Source: Closterium sp. Naga37s-1
Taxonomy: Eukaryota; Streptophyta; Zygnematophyceae; Desmidiales; Closteriaceae
Length of the DNA stretch: 64,000 nt
Reading direction: 5' to 3'
Assembly: GCA_947471745.1 (NCBI GenBank)
Contig: CANJKZ010000010.1
Span: 1,831,501-1,895,500, forward strand
Made by a program: the position numbers and the translations under genes. The notes beneath the pieces were generated by a model. That model saw nothing but the letters and a program-made list of their open reading frames with translations, did no database searches and was not told the origin of the DNA. Positions 30,545 through 41,200 of this stretch are shown in pieces. How positions within the stretch are numbered: the first letter of the stretch is position 1; every line of letters begins with the position of its first letter.

Positions 30545-31527
30545 ATGCAGCTGCCGGCGTTCATTGTGAACCACCAGCCAAAGGAGAAGAGAGAGATGCG
30601 AGCGGAGGGGGTTGACGATGACGGGAATCCCGTCTCCTTCGTCTTCACCCTCCACGAGCGGCCACTGCCTGGACATGACACGGACGGCGACGTGACTGCG
30701 TGCGTCGAGCTGTCTTTGAAGTTCATCCGTGCCGTCGACGCCGAGTTGGAGTGGCGGATGCGCGACCTGAACCTGCTGGAAGGTTCAAAGCTGTTTCGCA
30801 CAGCTTCGTACGTTCCAGACGAGAGCAAGCGCGTAGAGACATTTAAGAAGTGGCTAGGCCAGCTGCACAAGCTCTACCACAGCAAGCTCCCAGGTGAGTT
30901 TATGCGTTGTTTGCATATGAATCTGCATTTATGAGTTTATATGGTAGTTGCTTTGCGTTATGTCTCATTATCTGTGCCACTAAGTTTTTCCCTGCATGTC
31001 GACAACCTGTGTTCTCGTTGGACTAATGCTCCCCACTCCTACCCGTGTCTGTGAGCATAGCCTAAGTATCAACCCCGTCTCTCCCCATAACAGGGTTCAA
31101 CTTTCAGCGGGCGGGTCAGGAATTGTGGATGTTCACATCCACGACGTTCTTCCAGCACAACAACGAAGAGTTTCATCAGGCGCTGGGGAACATGTTGCGG
31201 GACGATGCTTGGCAACAATCATTCCCCAACATAATGCGTATGTGGCAGTCTGTCGCCGTGCCGCCTTTGAGCACGGTTGAATGCGAGAGTGGATTTGGAA
31301 AGCAGAATTTGATAAAGACCTGGGGACGCGGCAGCATCGGCGATACAAGTCCGGAGCACCTAATGCGCTGTTCCCTGCTGCAGTACGACATCGGCTGGTA
31401 CGAGGTGGTCGCCATTTTTCGCGGAGAGAAGCTCAGACGCTCCACCAGAGACTTTGATGGGAGCAAGGCCAGCGAGGCTCAGTTTGTAGCTGAAGAAGTG
31501 GTTGTTAGTGTGCCAGACTCTGAGTAG
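30545..31527 (+). pseudogene. hAT transposase fragment (C-terminal half with dimerisation domain)
   Basis: Two exons, 30545-30893 and 31094-31527, join in phase across a GT..AG intron (caggtgagtt ... ataacag). The second exon contains SFPNIMRMWQSVAVPPLS, TVECESGFGKQNLIKT and EHLMRCSLLQYD, the pattern of the hAT C-terminal dimerisation region seen in ZNF862-like and other hAT transposases. The first exon (NHQPKEKREMRAEG, HERPLPGHDTDGDVTACVEL, KKWLGQLHKLYHSKLPG) is less diagnostic. The zinc finger and the first catalytic blocks are not visible, so it is probably a decayed copy; a domesticated gene cannot be excluded. Confidence 0.65.
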
Positions 31528-31559
31528 ATGCAAGGTTAGAGGTTTTTTAATAATGTGGA

Positions 31560-31739
31560 CTGTTACATGTGAAACTAATGAGTTAGAAAAAATACAGTGC
31601 AAACAGCCTAACTGAATCAGTGTACGGATGTTGTTAGGCTGTTTCCAGCAGGGTACGAAAAACATTACCCTAGGGGTCAAGGTACGGGCGCCATGAACCC
31701 TGATTTGTCAGGGTGGGCCAGAACCAACTTTGGGCCCTG
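31560..31739 (+). mobile_element. 3' terminus of an hAT element related to the 15.1-kb copy
   Basis: The block ends ACTTTGGGCCCTG, the same inverted-repeat end as the 830-bp element at 15097-15926. Upstream words are shared too (cagtgtacgga, gtacgaaaaacattacccta, aaccctgattt). It lies just downstream of the hAT transposase fragment, consistent with being that element's 3' end. I found no matching 5' end or 8-bp duplication. Confidence 0.65.
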
Positions 31740-32294
31740 CCGGGAAGCTTGTATTGTTGAGTGCAAAATATGGTTCGCACGTCAACCTACCGGTACTGCC
31801 TATTCAATGACGCGACGGTGAAGGAAAACGAAGGTTGTTGTTTGAAGGTAATTTGTACTGCGTGAGATGTGTATTTGTGTGCTTTACATGTATGCGTTTA
31901 CGGTTTATGAACCACCTCTCATCGGTTCATGAGTTGTGTTTTGTTTTGGTAATGTTTGTTTGTTTGTTATGTTTTTTTTGTTTTTTTTTTTAAATATGTT
32001 CACTATACACTCGTGATACAAGCGTATACGAAAACATACGTCAGTCGTAACTGAGCATGAGAGGCCGGAACAATGGTAACGACCTCAGGGGCAGCGTCTA
32101 AGGCAGATGCAGAGCCCCCCGCGCAAGATTCCACAGAGTGCCAAAATTCCGGGTCCACTTCCAACCCTTCTCTTCCATGCATCGGATACGTCCAAGCAAA
32201 CTGTCCTCCTGTTCCGCCAGCGCATATGCCTTCCCGTGTCGTTTCGAACCACCGCCCCTCTCCAGCTTTTTCCCCATTGCGCGGGTGTACATCT

Positions 32295-34070
32295 TCAGAT
32301 GCAGCCGAAAGGCTGCCTCGATACGCCTGAGGACGCGCCGAGCCCGAAATTTCTTCTCACACACTCGCATCTTTCTGCCCAGATCTGGTGCACCGCAATG
32401 GTAGCCAGCGAGGCTTCTGGAAAGGTTGAGGTGGACGCTGCCTTGCCAAACAGAAAATCGCCCAGGTCCGCCACTTGCCTCGCCCGGTGAAGCATGCGCA
32501 TGGCACGCCTGACTGCCACCACCACACGTTGAATGCGCGGGCAGGTGAAAAGGCAGTGCTCCAAAGTTTCAAACTCCCCGCGGTGTGGGCAGATCGGTTT
32601 GCCGCTTAGGAAAGAGAGCCTTTCCCCCACTTGCAAATTGAGACTGTGAATTATCAGCAGCACATCGCGCGGCCTGTTCGAGGTTACCAGAGAGTCGCGG
32701 ATCTTAATCACCTCCTTCCAATTTATTTCTCCGGCCCATCTGCCCGCCCACAGTTCCCTCTTGGCGGATTGGTGCTTCCTCTGCTGCCAGCTAACCTTCA
32801 GTTCCCTGAGCGTCGTCAGCTGCCCACCGCTGAGCACCGGGGTTCTCTGGAGAGGGACCCTCAGGGGCGGACGGGGCTCCTGCCTTTGCTCAGCATGCAG
32901 GAGAAGCAGCTTCCAGTTCTGCGGTACAGCTTCCCAGGCCCGTAGTGCCAGCTTCGCTTGCTTGGTACCGCCAAGCTCCTTCGCCACATATTTTACGTCT
33001 TTTGCGCGCCGGCCCCCCACGTCGTCCGGGCACAGCAGGTCCCCCAGCCGGACTTCCCATAGCTTCGCCGCCACCTTCTGCCCTCCTACCGGGGTTTTTG
33101 TATTCAGCAAAGTATGGCGATCAAAGACGATTCTCTCCCTCTCTACCTCCTCCCGCGATAAAGCCGGCGATGTGTCACCCAGCGGTGATTGCATGAAGTT
33201 CCCACATGCCAACTTCCATCTCTCACTCTTCCTGCGCCAGCACTTTAGGAGCTTGACATGCGAGACAAAGGTGTCCAGCCCCAGCGGCAGGTCAGCGGCC
33301 TTGAGCATCATGTCCCGCTTCAGCTCATTCGTCTTGGTGAGGAGCGATCCGATGCGTCTCTCCGTGAGGCAGGTGAGGGCGATCTCCGGATCATTCACTC
33401 CAACACCCCCGTCCTCCCTTGCCATGTACAGCAACTCTTTACTCCATAAAATGAAGCCCTTGTCCATGGAAGCCCGGTTTCCTGACATAAAGTTATGTGT
33501 CAGCTTCAGGATTCTTCCCCATATGTCCACCGGAGGAGGGTACACCTGCGCCTGGAAGAAAATTATTGGCGAGATGTAGCAGTTGATCACCACTGCTCTC
33601 GCGCTAGTTGTCAGATGTTGCGCCTCCCACTGTCTCATCTTCTCTTTTATGCGTGCGAAAGCCTTTCCCCAGGTGGGCGTACAACAGCCGGCCAGTGACA
33701 CCCACACTCCCAACAATCTTTCCGCTTCGTCCGCCTTCACCCATTTGAAGCCGTCCGTCTTGCAGGTCTGCTTGTTCAGGTTACATCCCAGAGGTAAGAC
33801 TGCCGACTTCGTTTTGTTCGTAGCCAGCCCCGAGTCCCTTTCAAAGTCATCTAACAGCTGCTCTGCCTCCGCGATTTGTTCCTCCCCTTGCAGGAAAAGC
33901 GCCGTATGATTGGCATACCCCAGGTACGCTAGCCGCTGATCACCCTCAGTGAGCCCCAGATTCCGGTTTGCGGCCTCTTGCGCCAGAGGCTCCACTGCGC
34001 ACAGAAAGAGGTAAGGCGCAAGGGGACAGCCCTGCCGTACCCCCGACACCACCTCCACTGCTTCCCCCAT
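32295..34070 (-). pseudogene. LINE reverse transcriptase palm onward, plus C-terminal domain
   Basis: Opens with GEAVEVVSGVRQGCPLAPYL, the RT block before the active site. Where YADD is expected it reads GYANHTALFL, so both catalytic aspartates are replaced. Downstream are the thumb/connection region (SALVTNKTKSAVLPLG-like) and, near the C-terminus, CPHRGEFETLEHCLFTCPRI, a zf-RVT-type Cys/His motif. The frame differs from the preceding RT piece, so a frameshift lies at about 34070-34130. Confidence 0.82.
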
Positions 34071-34081
34071 CCAGCCGTTGA

Positions 34082-34939
34082 CTAACAGCCTCGTCTGCGT
34101 GTCTTCATGCAGGCCCCTGATCCAGCTGACAAGCTGCTGGGGAAGCCCATCTTTTCCAACACCGTGAACAGATAGCTCCTCAAGACCGAGTCGAAGGCCT
34201 TTTTGAAATCCACCAGCAGGAGATACCAGTCCGCAAATTTTTTTTTTTTTGCAGCCTCAATCACATCCACGACCGGCCCCACCGCATCAGACAGCCTCTG
34301 GCCCGGCAGGAACCCGTATTGCTCCGGTGAGATCACTTCATGCAAAACCCCTTTCATCCTGTCCGCGACCACCTGCGCCAACACCTTGTAAGTGAAGCTT
34401 AGTAGCGTGATGGGTCGGTACTTCTCGACTGCGTTGCGGCCTCCCTTCATGTGCAACAGTATAGTGACAGCGTCTTTTGTGCTTGCAGGGAGCGTCGCCG
34501 ATTCCGTGAAACTCCCCACCAACTTCATGAAATGCTTTCCCAAGACGTCCCAGTGTTCCTCGAACAGCTCTTTCGGCAGCCCATCTCTCCCCGGGGCCTT
34601 ATTTTTCGCCATCGAGTGAAAAGCATCCTTCACCTCCTTCTCCGTCCAGACTGCCGTCAACCGCTCCAAAGATGTTGGCGACAGAATTCTCCCAGCGGCA
34701 GGGGTCCAACCCGACACGGTTTGCTGTCTGTCCTGACCGAATGAGTCTCTGTAGAACTGCGACGCCACCCCTAGTATTGCTTGATTGTCGGTGACTACCA
34801 CTTCTCCTGCACTCAGCTCCGTAATTTGCGTCTTTTCCTTCCGGGCCGTTATCTTTGCTGACTGGAACGGGGACGCGACTTCTCCCAGCACCGCCTCGTT
34901 CATGCCGGCCATCACATGCAGCCTCTCCTGCCTCGCCAA
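34082..34939 (-). pseudogene. LINE reverse transcriptase, fingers and first palm blocks
   Basis: Contains KNKAPGRDGLPKELFEEHWD, EKYRPITLLSFTYKVLAQVV, SPEQYGFLPGQRLSDAV and LLVDFKKAFDSVLRSYL, the ordered N-terminal RT blocks of LINEs, including the first catalytic Asp in DFKKAFD. Upstream (35167-34955) is a non-domain linker ending in stops, so the ORF2 frame is broken between endonuclease and RT. Confidence 0.82.
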
Positions 34940-35194
34940 CTAATAACCCCTTAGCTACGTTTCCTTTTCATCTAGCAGAGGTTTCAGACGAGCGCACCCT
35001 GGGTCGCACATCCATGCCTGCTTCAACACTGCGACAGCTTGCTGGAGGTGAGCCGTCGTGGCTCTGACTCGCTTGCGTTCTTCCTTCGCATAAGCTTTGA
35101 GCCCGGCGTTGAGCCTTGAGAGCAACAACTCGAAGTTTTCTCCGTTGGAAGCCACCTGCCTTTCCACTGCCCTAATGATCCTTCTAACCCTCGG

Positions 35195-35980
35195 TCATCC
35201 GATCATGTACACAGGCAGCCTCCAGAGCCCGGGACCCATCTGCACTCGCGTGCCTATCCTGAAAGCGGTTTTCACCGCGAAACTGTGATCTGAAATGGGG
35301 TCCGCCGGCATGATGTGTGAGGCGAACTGGTGCGACAACAGCGCCTGTGAGATAAGCGCCCTGTCGATCCGCGAGCTGGATTGGTTGGCCTCCGAGTAGA
35401 AGGTGAACTCCTGCTTGTAGGGATGCAAAACCCTGAAAGCGTCTGACATACTGAAAGCGCCGCACCGTTGGTAAAACTCGTCGTTCTCCTTCGTTGTTCC
35501 TTTTTTTGACGTTCTGTCCAGCAGCGGGTGTTCCACCAGATTAAAGTCCCCCAGAATGAGCAGGTGTGCATCCGGCAGCACAGAGTCGATCACTGGGCCC
35601 AGCGTCATGCGGATAAAGGCCTTCCTTTCAGCTGCATCCACTGGGAAGTATACGGCTATCAAGGTGATGTAGAAAGAGTCTAGGTGAATCTCTGCTGCAA
35701 TGAGTCTACCAGACGGGTAGATGAGAGAGTTGTGTAGTGAGAGACCATGTCTGTGACAGATCAGTGCCACCCCTCCGGCCTTTGTGGTAGGTGAGGCGAC
35801 AAGGATGTTGGGTAGTCTTAAAGAATTCCAGTATGAGTGGTCGTCTGTGAGCCTGGCGTCAGCAAGTACAATGACATCGGCAGCTTGTTTAATCCAAGAT
35901 TTTGTGCACTGTTGCTTGTTTCCGTCCCCCAGGCTGTTGACGTTCAGGCCTGCAAATGATATAAGACTTTTTGTACTCAT
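35195..35980 (-). pseudogene. LINE endonuclease domain
   Basis: Begins MSTKSLISFAGLNVNSLGD and carries the exonuclease-endonuclease-phosphatase series: NVNSLGD, DVIVLADARL, GGVALICHRHG, ILGDFNLVEHPLLDR, SSSRIDRALIS and DPISDHSFAV with the terminal SDH. The catalytic Asp/His residues are present. The domain appears intact, but its frame ends in a stop before the RT. Confidence 0.82.
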
Positions 35981-36098
35981 TTAACCACTGCTGAAAAGCC
36001 CCATAGCATCCACGGGCTGGTGATACCGACTACAGCTACTCGAGAGCAAACAATCGCAACCACTGCACAACTCTGCTTCAGGTATGAGAGCGAAGGTC

Positions 36099-37439
36099 TC
36101 AGATCTTGTAGTCCTTGCGAATGAGATGCAGGTTCAGCTTCTCCAGGGAACTGCGAGTGGTCGCACCCAGCTTCTCCAGGCCCAGCAGGTGACTTGCCGA
36201 GGTGATGTGGTCCGCAGCGGACATGAACGACTTGCCGTGCGTTTTCCCGCAACTATTCAGTGTGCACAGCCATTCCTCCCTGTTGCTCCCAGTGGAGATC
36301 CGCACAAACGCCGCATCCAGGAGGAGTGGGGTGACTAGCGGGGAAGCGCGGAGGGAAGCAGCTGCGAGGGACAAGCAACATGTCAGCAACTGATGAGGGT
36401 GAAGACGTAAAGCAACAACAGCCACAAAGTCACAGTTACCATTAATCCTATGCACCTGGCCCACTGTTAAACTCCACTTCCCTATGTTATTCTGACGCTC
36501 CGTGATGTAGGCATTATGATATTTGTCATAATGGTGACCACCACAGAGCGAGCAGGATAGCAGAGGGTAGTGGGCCAACAAGTTCGTCCCTCCCAGCAGC
36601 TGGTGGCGGAACTCATGACGCCAACGGTGCTTGTCGCTAGCATGCTTGGCCACCAACCCTTTGATTTTGTCCGTATCAGCTCCGGTGACCGGGTGAAGCA
36701 CGCGGTGGAAGCAGTGGCCTTCAGCAAACGCGGACTGCTTCCGGACTTTGAGCGGGTGAGTTACCATGACCTCCTTAACCAGCTCAGACGGGATGTCGGC
36801 ATGAACGTTCTTAAAGTAGACCTCCAACAGCTGCGGGCTCGAAGCTTTCTTGCGGACGTAAATAGCATCCTCCTGGTGAAGCCAGAAACAGTGGATCGTC
36901 GAGCCATTCGAGCGTTTGTGGTCCACCATTGTCTGCTTGATGTTCACAGCGTCAGCCTTGTGCAGGAAAGAGACCTGGAGACGGCTGTAGCGAGTCTTCG
37001 CGACGAAAGCAGGGAGCAGCTCCTGAAACTTCACCGAAGAGAGAACATCATTAGTAAGGATGTTCGACCAGACGCGCTTCATCAGCGTTCTCATGGTTAA
37101 GATAACAAAAGCGACTTCCGGAGATGGAATGACCGGGAAAATCAGGATTACAGTGAAGCGCAAATGCGGGTAAGAGCTGTTAGCCATATCAATCTCGAGC
37201 TCTTCATCAAAATCATCCTCGATGAAATCGTCGTCTGCAGCAACTGTCGCGAGCGCTTTCAGCTTATCTTCAATCGAGAGACCAGATCCACCAGCCGTCA
37301 CTTCAGCTTCCGATGGAAGGTTGTTAACGCCGTTTGATTGCTTGCTTGGTGTCGTTTTGCCTGCAGGATCTGGTCCACCAGGAGGACCGTCAGGAACAGC
37401 CTCAACCGGAGCCTTAATGCGCGAGCCTTTCGGAGGCAT
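36099..37439 (-). CDS. LINE ORF1 (gag-like)
   Basis: A 446-aa frame starting MPPKGSRIKAPVEAVPDG at 37439; an upstream in-frame ATG at 37517 is less likely. The N-terminus is Pro/Gly-rich and acidic (DDDFIEDDFDEELEID). The central part resembles plant LINE ORF1 RNA-binding domains in layout. CSLCGGHHYDKYHNAY is a possible Cys/His zinc-binding remnant. The endonuclease start lies 118 bp downstream. The frame is intact, unlike ORF2. Confidence 0.6.
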   Translation of the reverse strand: MPPKGSRIKAPVEAVPDGPPGGPDPAGKTTPSKQSNGVNNLPSEAEVTAGGSGLSIEDKLKALATVAADDDFIEDDFDEELEIDMANSSYPHLRFTVILIFPVIPSPEVAFVILTMRTLMKRVWSNILTNDVLSSVKFQELLPAFVAKTRYSRLQVSFLHKADAVNIKQTMVDHKRSNGSTIHCFWLHQEDAIYVRKKASSPQLLEVYFKNVHADIPSELVKEVMVTHPLKVRKQSAFAEGHCFHRVLHPVTGADTDKIKGLVAKHASDKHRWRHEFRHQLLGGTNLLAHYPLLSCSLCGGHHYDKYHNAYITERQNNIGKWSLTVGQVHRINGNCDFVAVVALRLHPHQLLTCCLSLAAASLRASPLVTPLLLDAAFVRISTGSNREEWLCTLNSCGKTHGKSFMSAADHITSASHLLGLEKLGATTRSSLEKLNLHLIRKDYKI

Positions 37440-37440
37440 G

Positions 37441-38201
37441 GTGCGATGATAACAGTGAGCCGGCAGAAGCTCCAATGATAAGAGCTGATAAGACTGATGA
37501 GCCGGATGTCTGAGCACTTCATTGTTAAGTATGCTGGTGGTACCAGTAGAAGACCAATGCTCTTAGGAGAGATGTTGAGAAACCGAGGATAACACTTCGG
37601 GATCATCCCGTTGCACAGAATTATGGTGACCAATAATAGTCAGCGGAGGTGGCTCCTTAGAGTTAGTTTGAAGCCTTGGGAGGCACGCGATATCCTTGGA
37701 CTTAGCTTCTTGACACAGCACACTGCACCTTTGAGAAAACGATATAATGTTCGCCTGTTGAACACAAAAGTTATATAGTCTTCTGCATAAAGATGTAACG
37801 AATCCAATGATGTGGAAATTAAAGCCAAATGACAAATAGGCTTCACGCAATGTCACTATCAGGCAACTGTCAGGCAGCCATGGTGGAGAGCTCAGAGTTG
37901 CTGTTTGTTCGACGCATTCGTTTTGGTGATGTTGCATTCATGAGTGTGTGTTTCGTTTTACCATGATTTCCGTGAACTTTAAGTTGGTTTTGTGTACCGA
38001 CCCTGAACTTTCAACGTTATATATTTTACGACACTGAATTTCCTGCGTTTTTTTGTTTTTTTGTTTTGTTTTGTTTTTTTTTTTTGTGTTTTTTTTTTGC
38101 AGCTCTGAATTTTCAGAGTTTAGGGTTCTATGTATGTACTGTAATCCCCCTAGATATAAGACTCCTGCGAAGTACTGAACAGTGGGGTAGGAGTTCAGAT
38201 A
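37441..38201. other. Spacer between the LINE and copia F, with T-rich tract
   Basis: No gene is recognised. A T-rich tract (38049-38098) sits just past the truncated end of copia F; on the minus strand it is an A-rich tail. Next to it, ctctgaattttcagag (38102-38117) is a small palindrome. The tract may be the tail of another retro-inserted sequence. Confidence 0.4.
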
Positions 38202-41200
38202 CTAGATGATACGGTCTGCTGCGTCCACCTGCTCCTCGGTGGGATTTTGCACCACCCTGGCCAGCTGCCCCACAGCAAAGGAGATGTCCGGCCTGGTGTG
38301 TACTGCTGCATAGAGCAAGCTCCCCACCATGGACTGAAAACGAGCCTGCTCCCGCTGATCCACTCCTTCGTTCTCACCAGCTTTGATAAGTTTAAATCCA
38401 CATGGAAGAGGTGTGGTGATCTTCCTTCCGACCTCTATCTCATACTTGCTCCCCATGTCATTGATGTACTTCTCCTGGTGCAGTTTCACCCATCCATTGC
38501 TGACATCCCTCTCGATGTGCATTCCTAGGTAGTAGTTCGCCTCCCCCAGGGTCTTGCACTTGAAGTTTTGCATCAGCTTCTGCTGCACCTTCATTACCTC
38601 CTGCTTGCTGCTCCCAAACAAGAGGATGTCGTCCACGTACACCAGGAACATGACGAGGCTCTCCTTCTCCCCCATGAGGAAAAGGCCCTCGTCACATGCA
38701 CTCGCCCTGAACCCTATCTCCTCTAGAACCGAAGACAGCTTCTTGTACCAGCAGCGTGGTGCTTGTTTGAGGCCATAGATGGCCTTCTTCAGCTTGCACA
38801 CACGCCCGGTGCCATCCTCATAACCTGGCGACTGCGACATGAACACCTCCACATCTATCAGTCCATAGAGGAAGGCTGTGGTGATGTCCATCTGCACTAT
38901 CACCCACCCACACACAGCTGCACCGGCGAGGAGAACACACAATGTTGGTGACTTGGCAGTTGCAGCAAAGGTCTCCTTGAAGTCCTCCCTTTCTTTCTGT
39001 TGATAACCCCTTGCCACCAGCCTGCTCTTATAAACTGACACGGCTCCTTTGTTGTCAGTTTTAAAACCCGCAGGCCAAGAAGGCCAAATTTGGTTCATCC
39101 TTCCAAGCGTTGGTTGGATGTCCCAAAAATGCCTGTGATCATTCCCGAATTCTAGACCTCGTCCAACATTTCGGACACTCCTATTGGTTCGCAGGCCTTT
39201 TGCATTTTCACTCCCAACCAACCTTCCTAAGGTTGAAATTCTTGGCCTGCGGGTTTTAATCCTTGGAATCCAGCCACAGCTTATGGCTTTCTTCCCCTCC
39301 GGTAGTGGCACCAGCTCCCATGTCCCATTCTCCATTTGGCTGTTATATTCAGCATCTCTTGATGCCAGCCACTTGTCCCGGTCTGGTCCCTTAAGGGCTT
39401 CATCCATGGTCAGTGGCTGCGTTGGTGCAAGTGCCATGAAACAGTATACCTCCTCCTCTCCTTCCTCACCAGGATCACGGCTGCTCTCCAGCACCAGCAG
39501 TGCATCAAGTTGCTGTTGCTCTCCCCTTGTTCCTCCGTAATCCCTCAGCTTCAATGCGGCTGCTCGCATCTGCCTCTCGATCATGGGTGAGAGACCACGG
39601 CCTGTGGGAAGGGATTTGGTTTGGGTCCTTCTTGAGGGAAGGGTGGGGGGTTTCACACGTGTTATGGGGTGAGGTTCTTCAGGTGCACCCGTTGGCTCCA
39701 CGCCCTTGACCACGGGAAGCTCTGCTGCACCCTCCTCCTCGTGTGGCGTTGCGGTCTCCTCCCCAACCCACTCCTCCTCAACCTCAAACCCCATGGTTGC
39801 CTGCTGCAATTGCTGCACGATCTGCTCCTTTGGCTGCCTGGACCAGCTCCCGTAGGTGATATCTTCCATAAACTTGACATCCCTACTGTCGAACATGACT
39901 CCCTTGCTCGGCTCCCACAGCAGCCACCCCTTGCTTTCAGCTGCCAACCCCAAATGCACACACCACACAGCCGTTGCACCCAACTTGTTGCGATGTGCCT
40001 TGGGGATGTGAGCCACAACCATGCAGCCAAACACACGCAGCATGTCAATTGGCGGCTTCCTCCCAAGCCACCTCTCCATGGGGACCCATGACTCACCACC
40101 GACGTTGGTGAACACCCTGTTCTTAACCACCGTGGCGTGGCGCACAGCATGTGGCCACCTTGGGTTCCCTAACCCCGATTCGATGAGAAGTGCCCGTGCC
40201 GTTTCTAACACCGTGCGGTTTGCCCGTTCCGCTATGCCGTTGGACTGTGGAGTGTAAGAGGTGGTGAGTTCTCGAATGATGCCCTGCTTCTTCAGCCATG
40301 CAGTCAACTCCTCCCCAAGGAACTCCCCACCCCTATCAGTCCTGATCCGCTTCACCTTTTGCCCGGACTGTTTCTCCACGAATGGCAGCCATTCATCGCG
40401 TATGGTGGACGGCACATGGTCCTTCTTCTTGATGGGGTATGCCCAGGTAACTCGGCTCCAATCATCCACTATGGTGAGAAAGTACTTCTCACCGCGCTCC
40501 CCCACAACCGGTAGCGGCCCCACCACATCCATGTGCACCAGTTCCAACAGTTTCTTACCGCCACCCTCGGTTGCATGGAACGGGAACCGAGTAAACTTGC
40601 TTAGCAAGCAAGTTTCACACTTGTGGGTTGTTGCTCCACCTGTCAGCTTTAGTCCCTTAACCCCTTCCTCCTTGTGCAGTTGCTGCAGTGCGGGCATAGC
40701 AATATGCCCGAGGCGGCGGTGAGCTGTCATCCAGTCAGTCTCTCCACCCTTTGCCGAAACCTTCAGCTCCTCTGCAGCTACAGCATTGCAATCCCCCTGA
40801 GTTCCTCCCTCCTTGCTCCATGGCACAACCGGCAGCTGCCACATAGACTTGCAGATGTCACGGCTCTCGTGAAGGTCCCACAACACCCGCTGTCCCAGCT
40901 GCCCCGTGTATGTCTTGGCACCATCGGTGTTGGTGTTGACCCCGCACTTTCCTAGCTTCTTGAGGAAGATAAGGTTAGCTTTGAGATCAGGGACTAGAAG
41001 CACATCACTTAGCACCACTGGTTTGCCATCGGCTCCCTTGAATTGAGCACGTCCCGCCCCCGTCACCTTGCGAGCGTGCCCGGATGCCGACTTCACCTCC
41101 GCAATCGGTGCAGTCCCCACTTTGTCAAGGAGGTCAGCCCTTGGAGTCATGGTCCATGCTGCCCCCGTGTCCAAGATCCACGTGTTGAGCGGATGCAGTG

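Larger units (their letters stand above)
31972..37440 (-). mobile_element. Decayed LINE (non-LTR retrotransposon)
   Basis: Minus-strand element with a gag-like ORF1 (37439-36099), an apurinic endonuclease-like domain (35980-35195), RT in two frames (34939-34082 and 34070-32295) and a C-terminal Cys/His (zf-RVT-like) region. The run of Ts at 31972-31992 corresponds to a 3' poly(A) tail on the minus strand. The 5' end could lie somewhat beyond 37440. Stops, a frameshift and an altered RT active site show it is dead. Confidence 0.85.
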
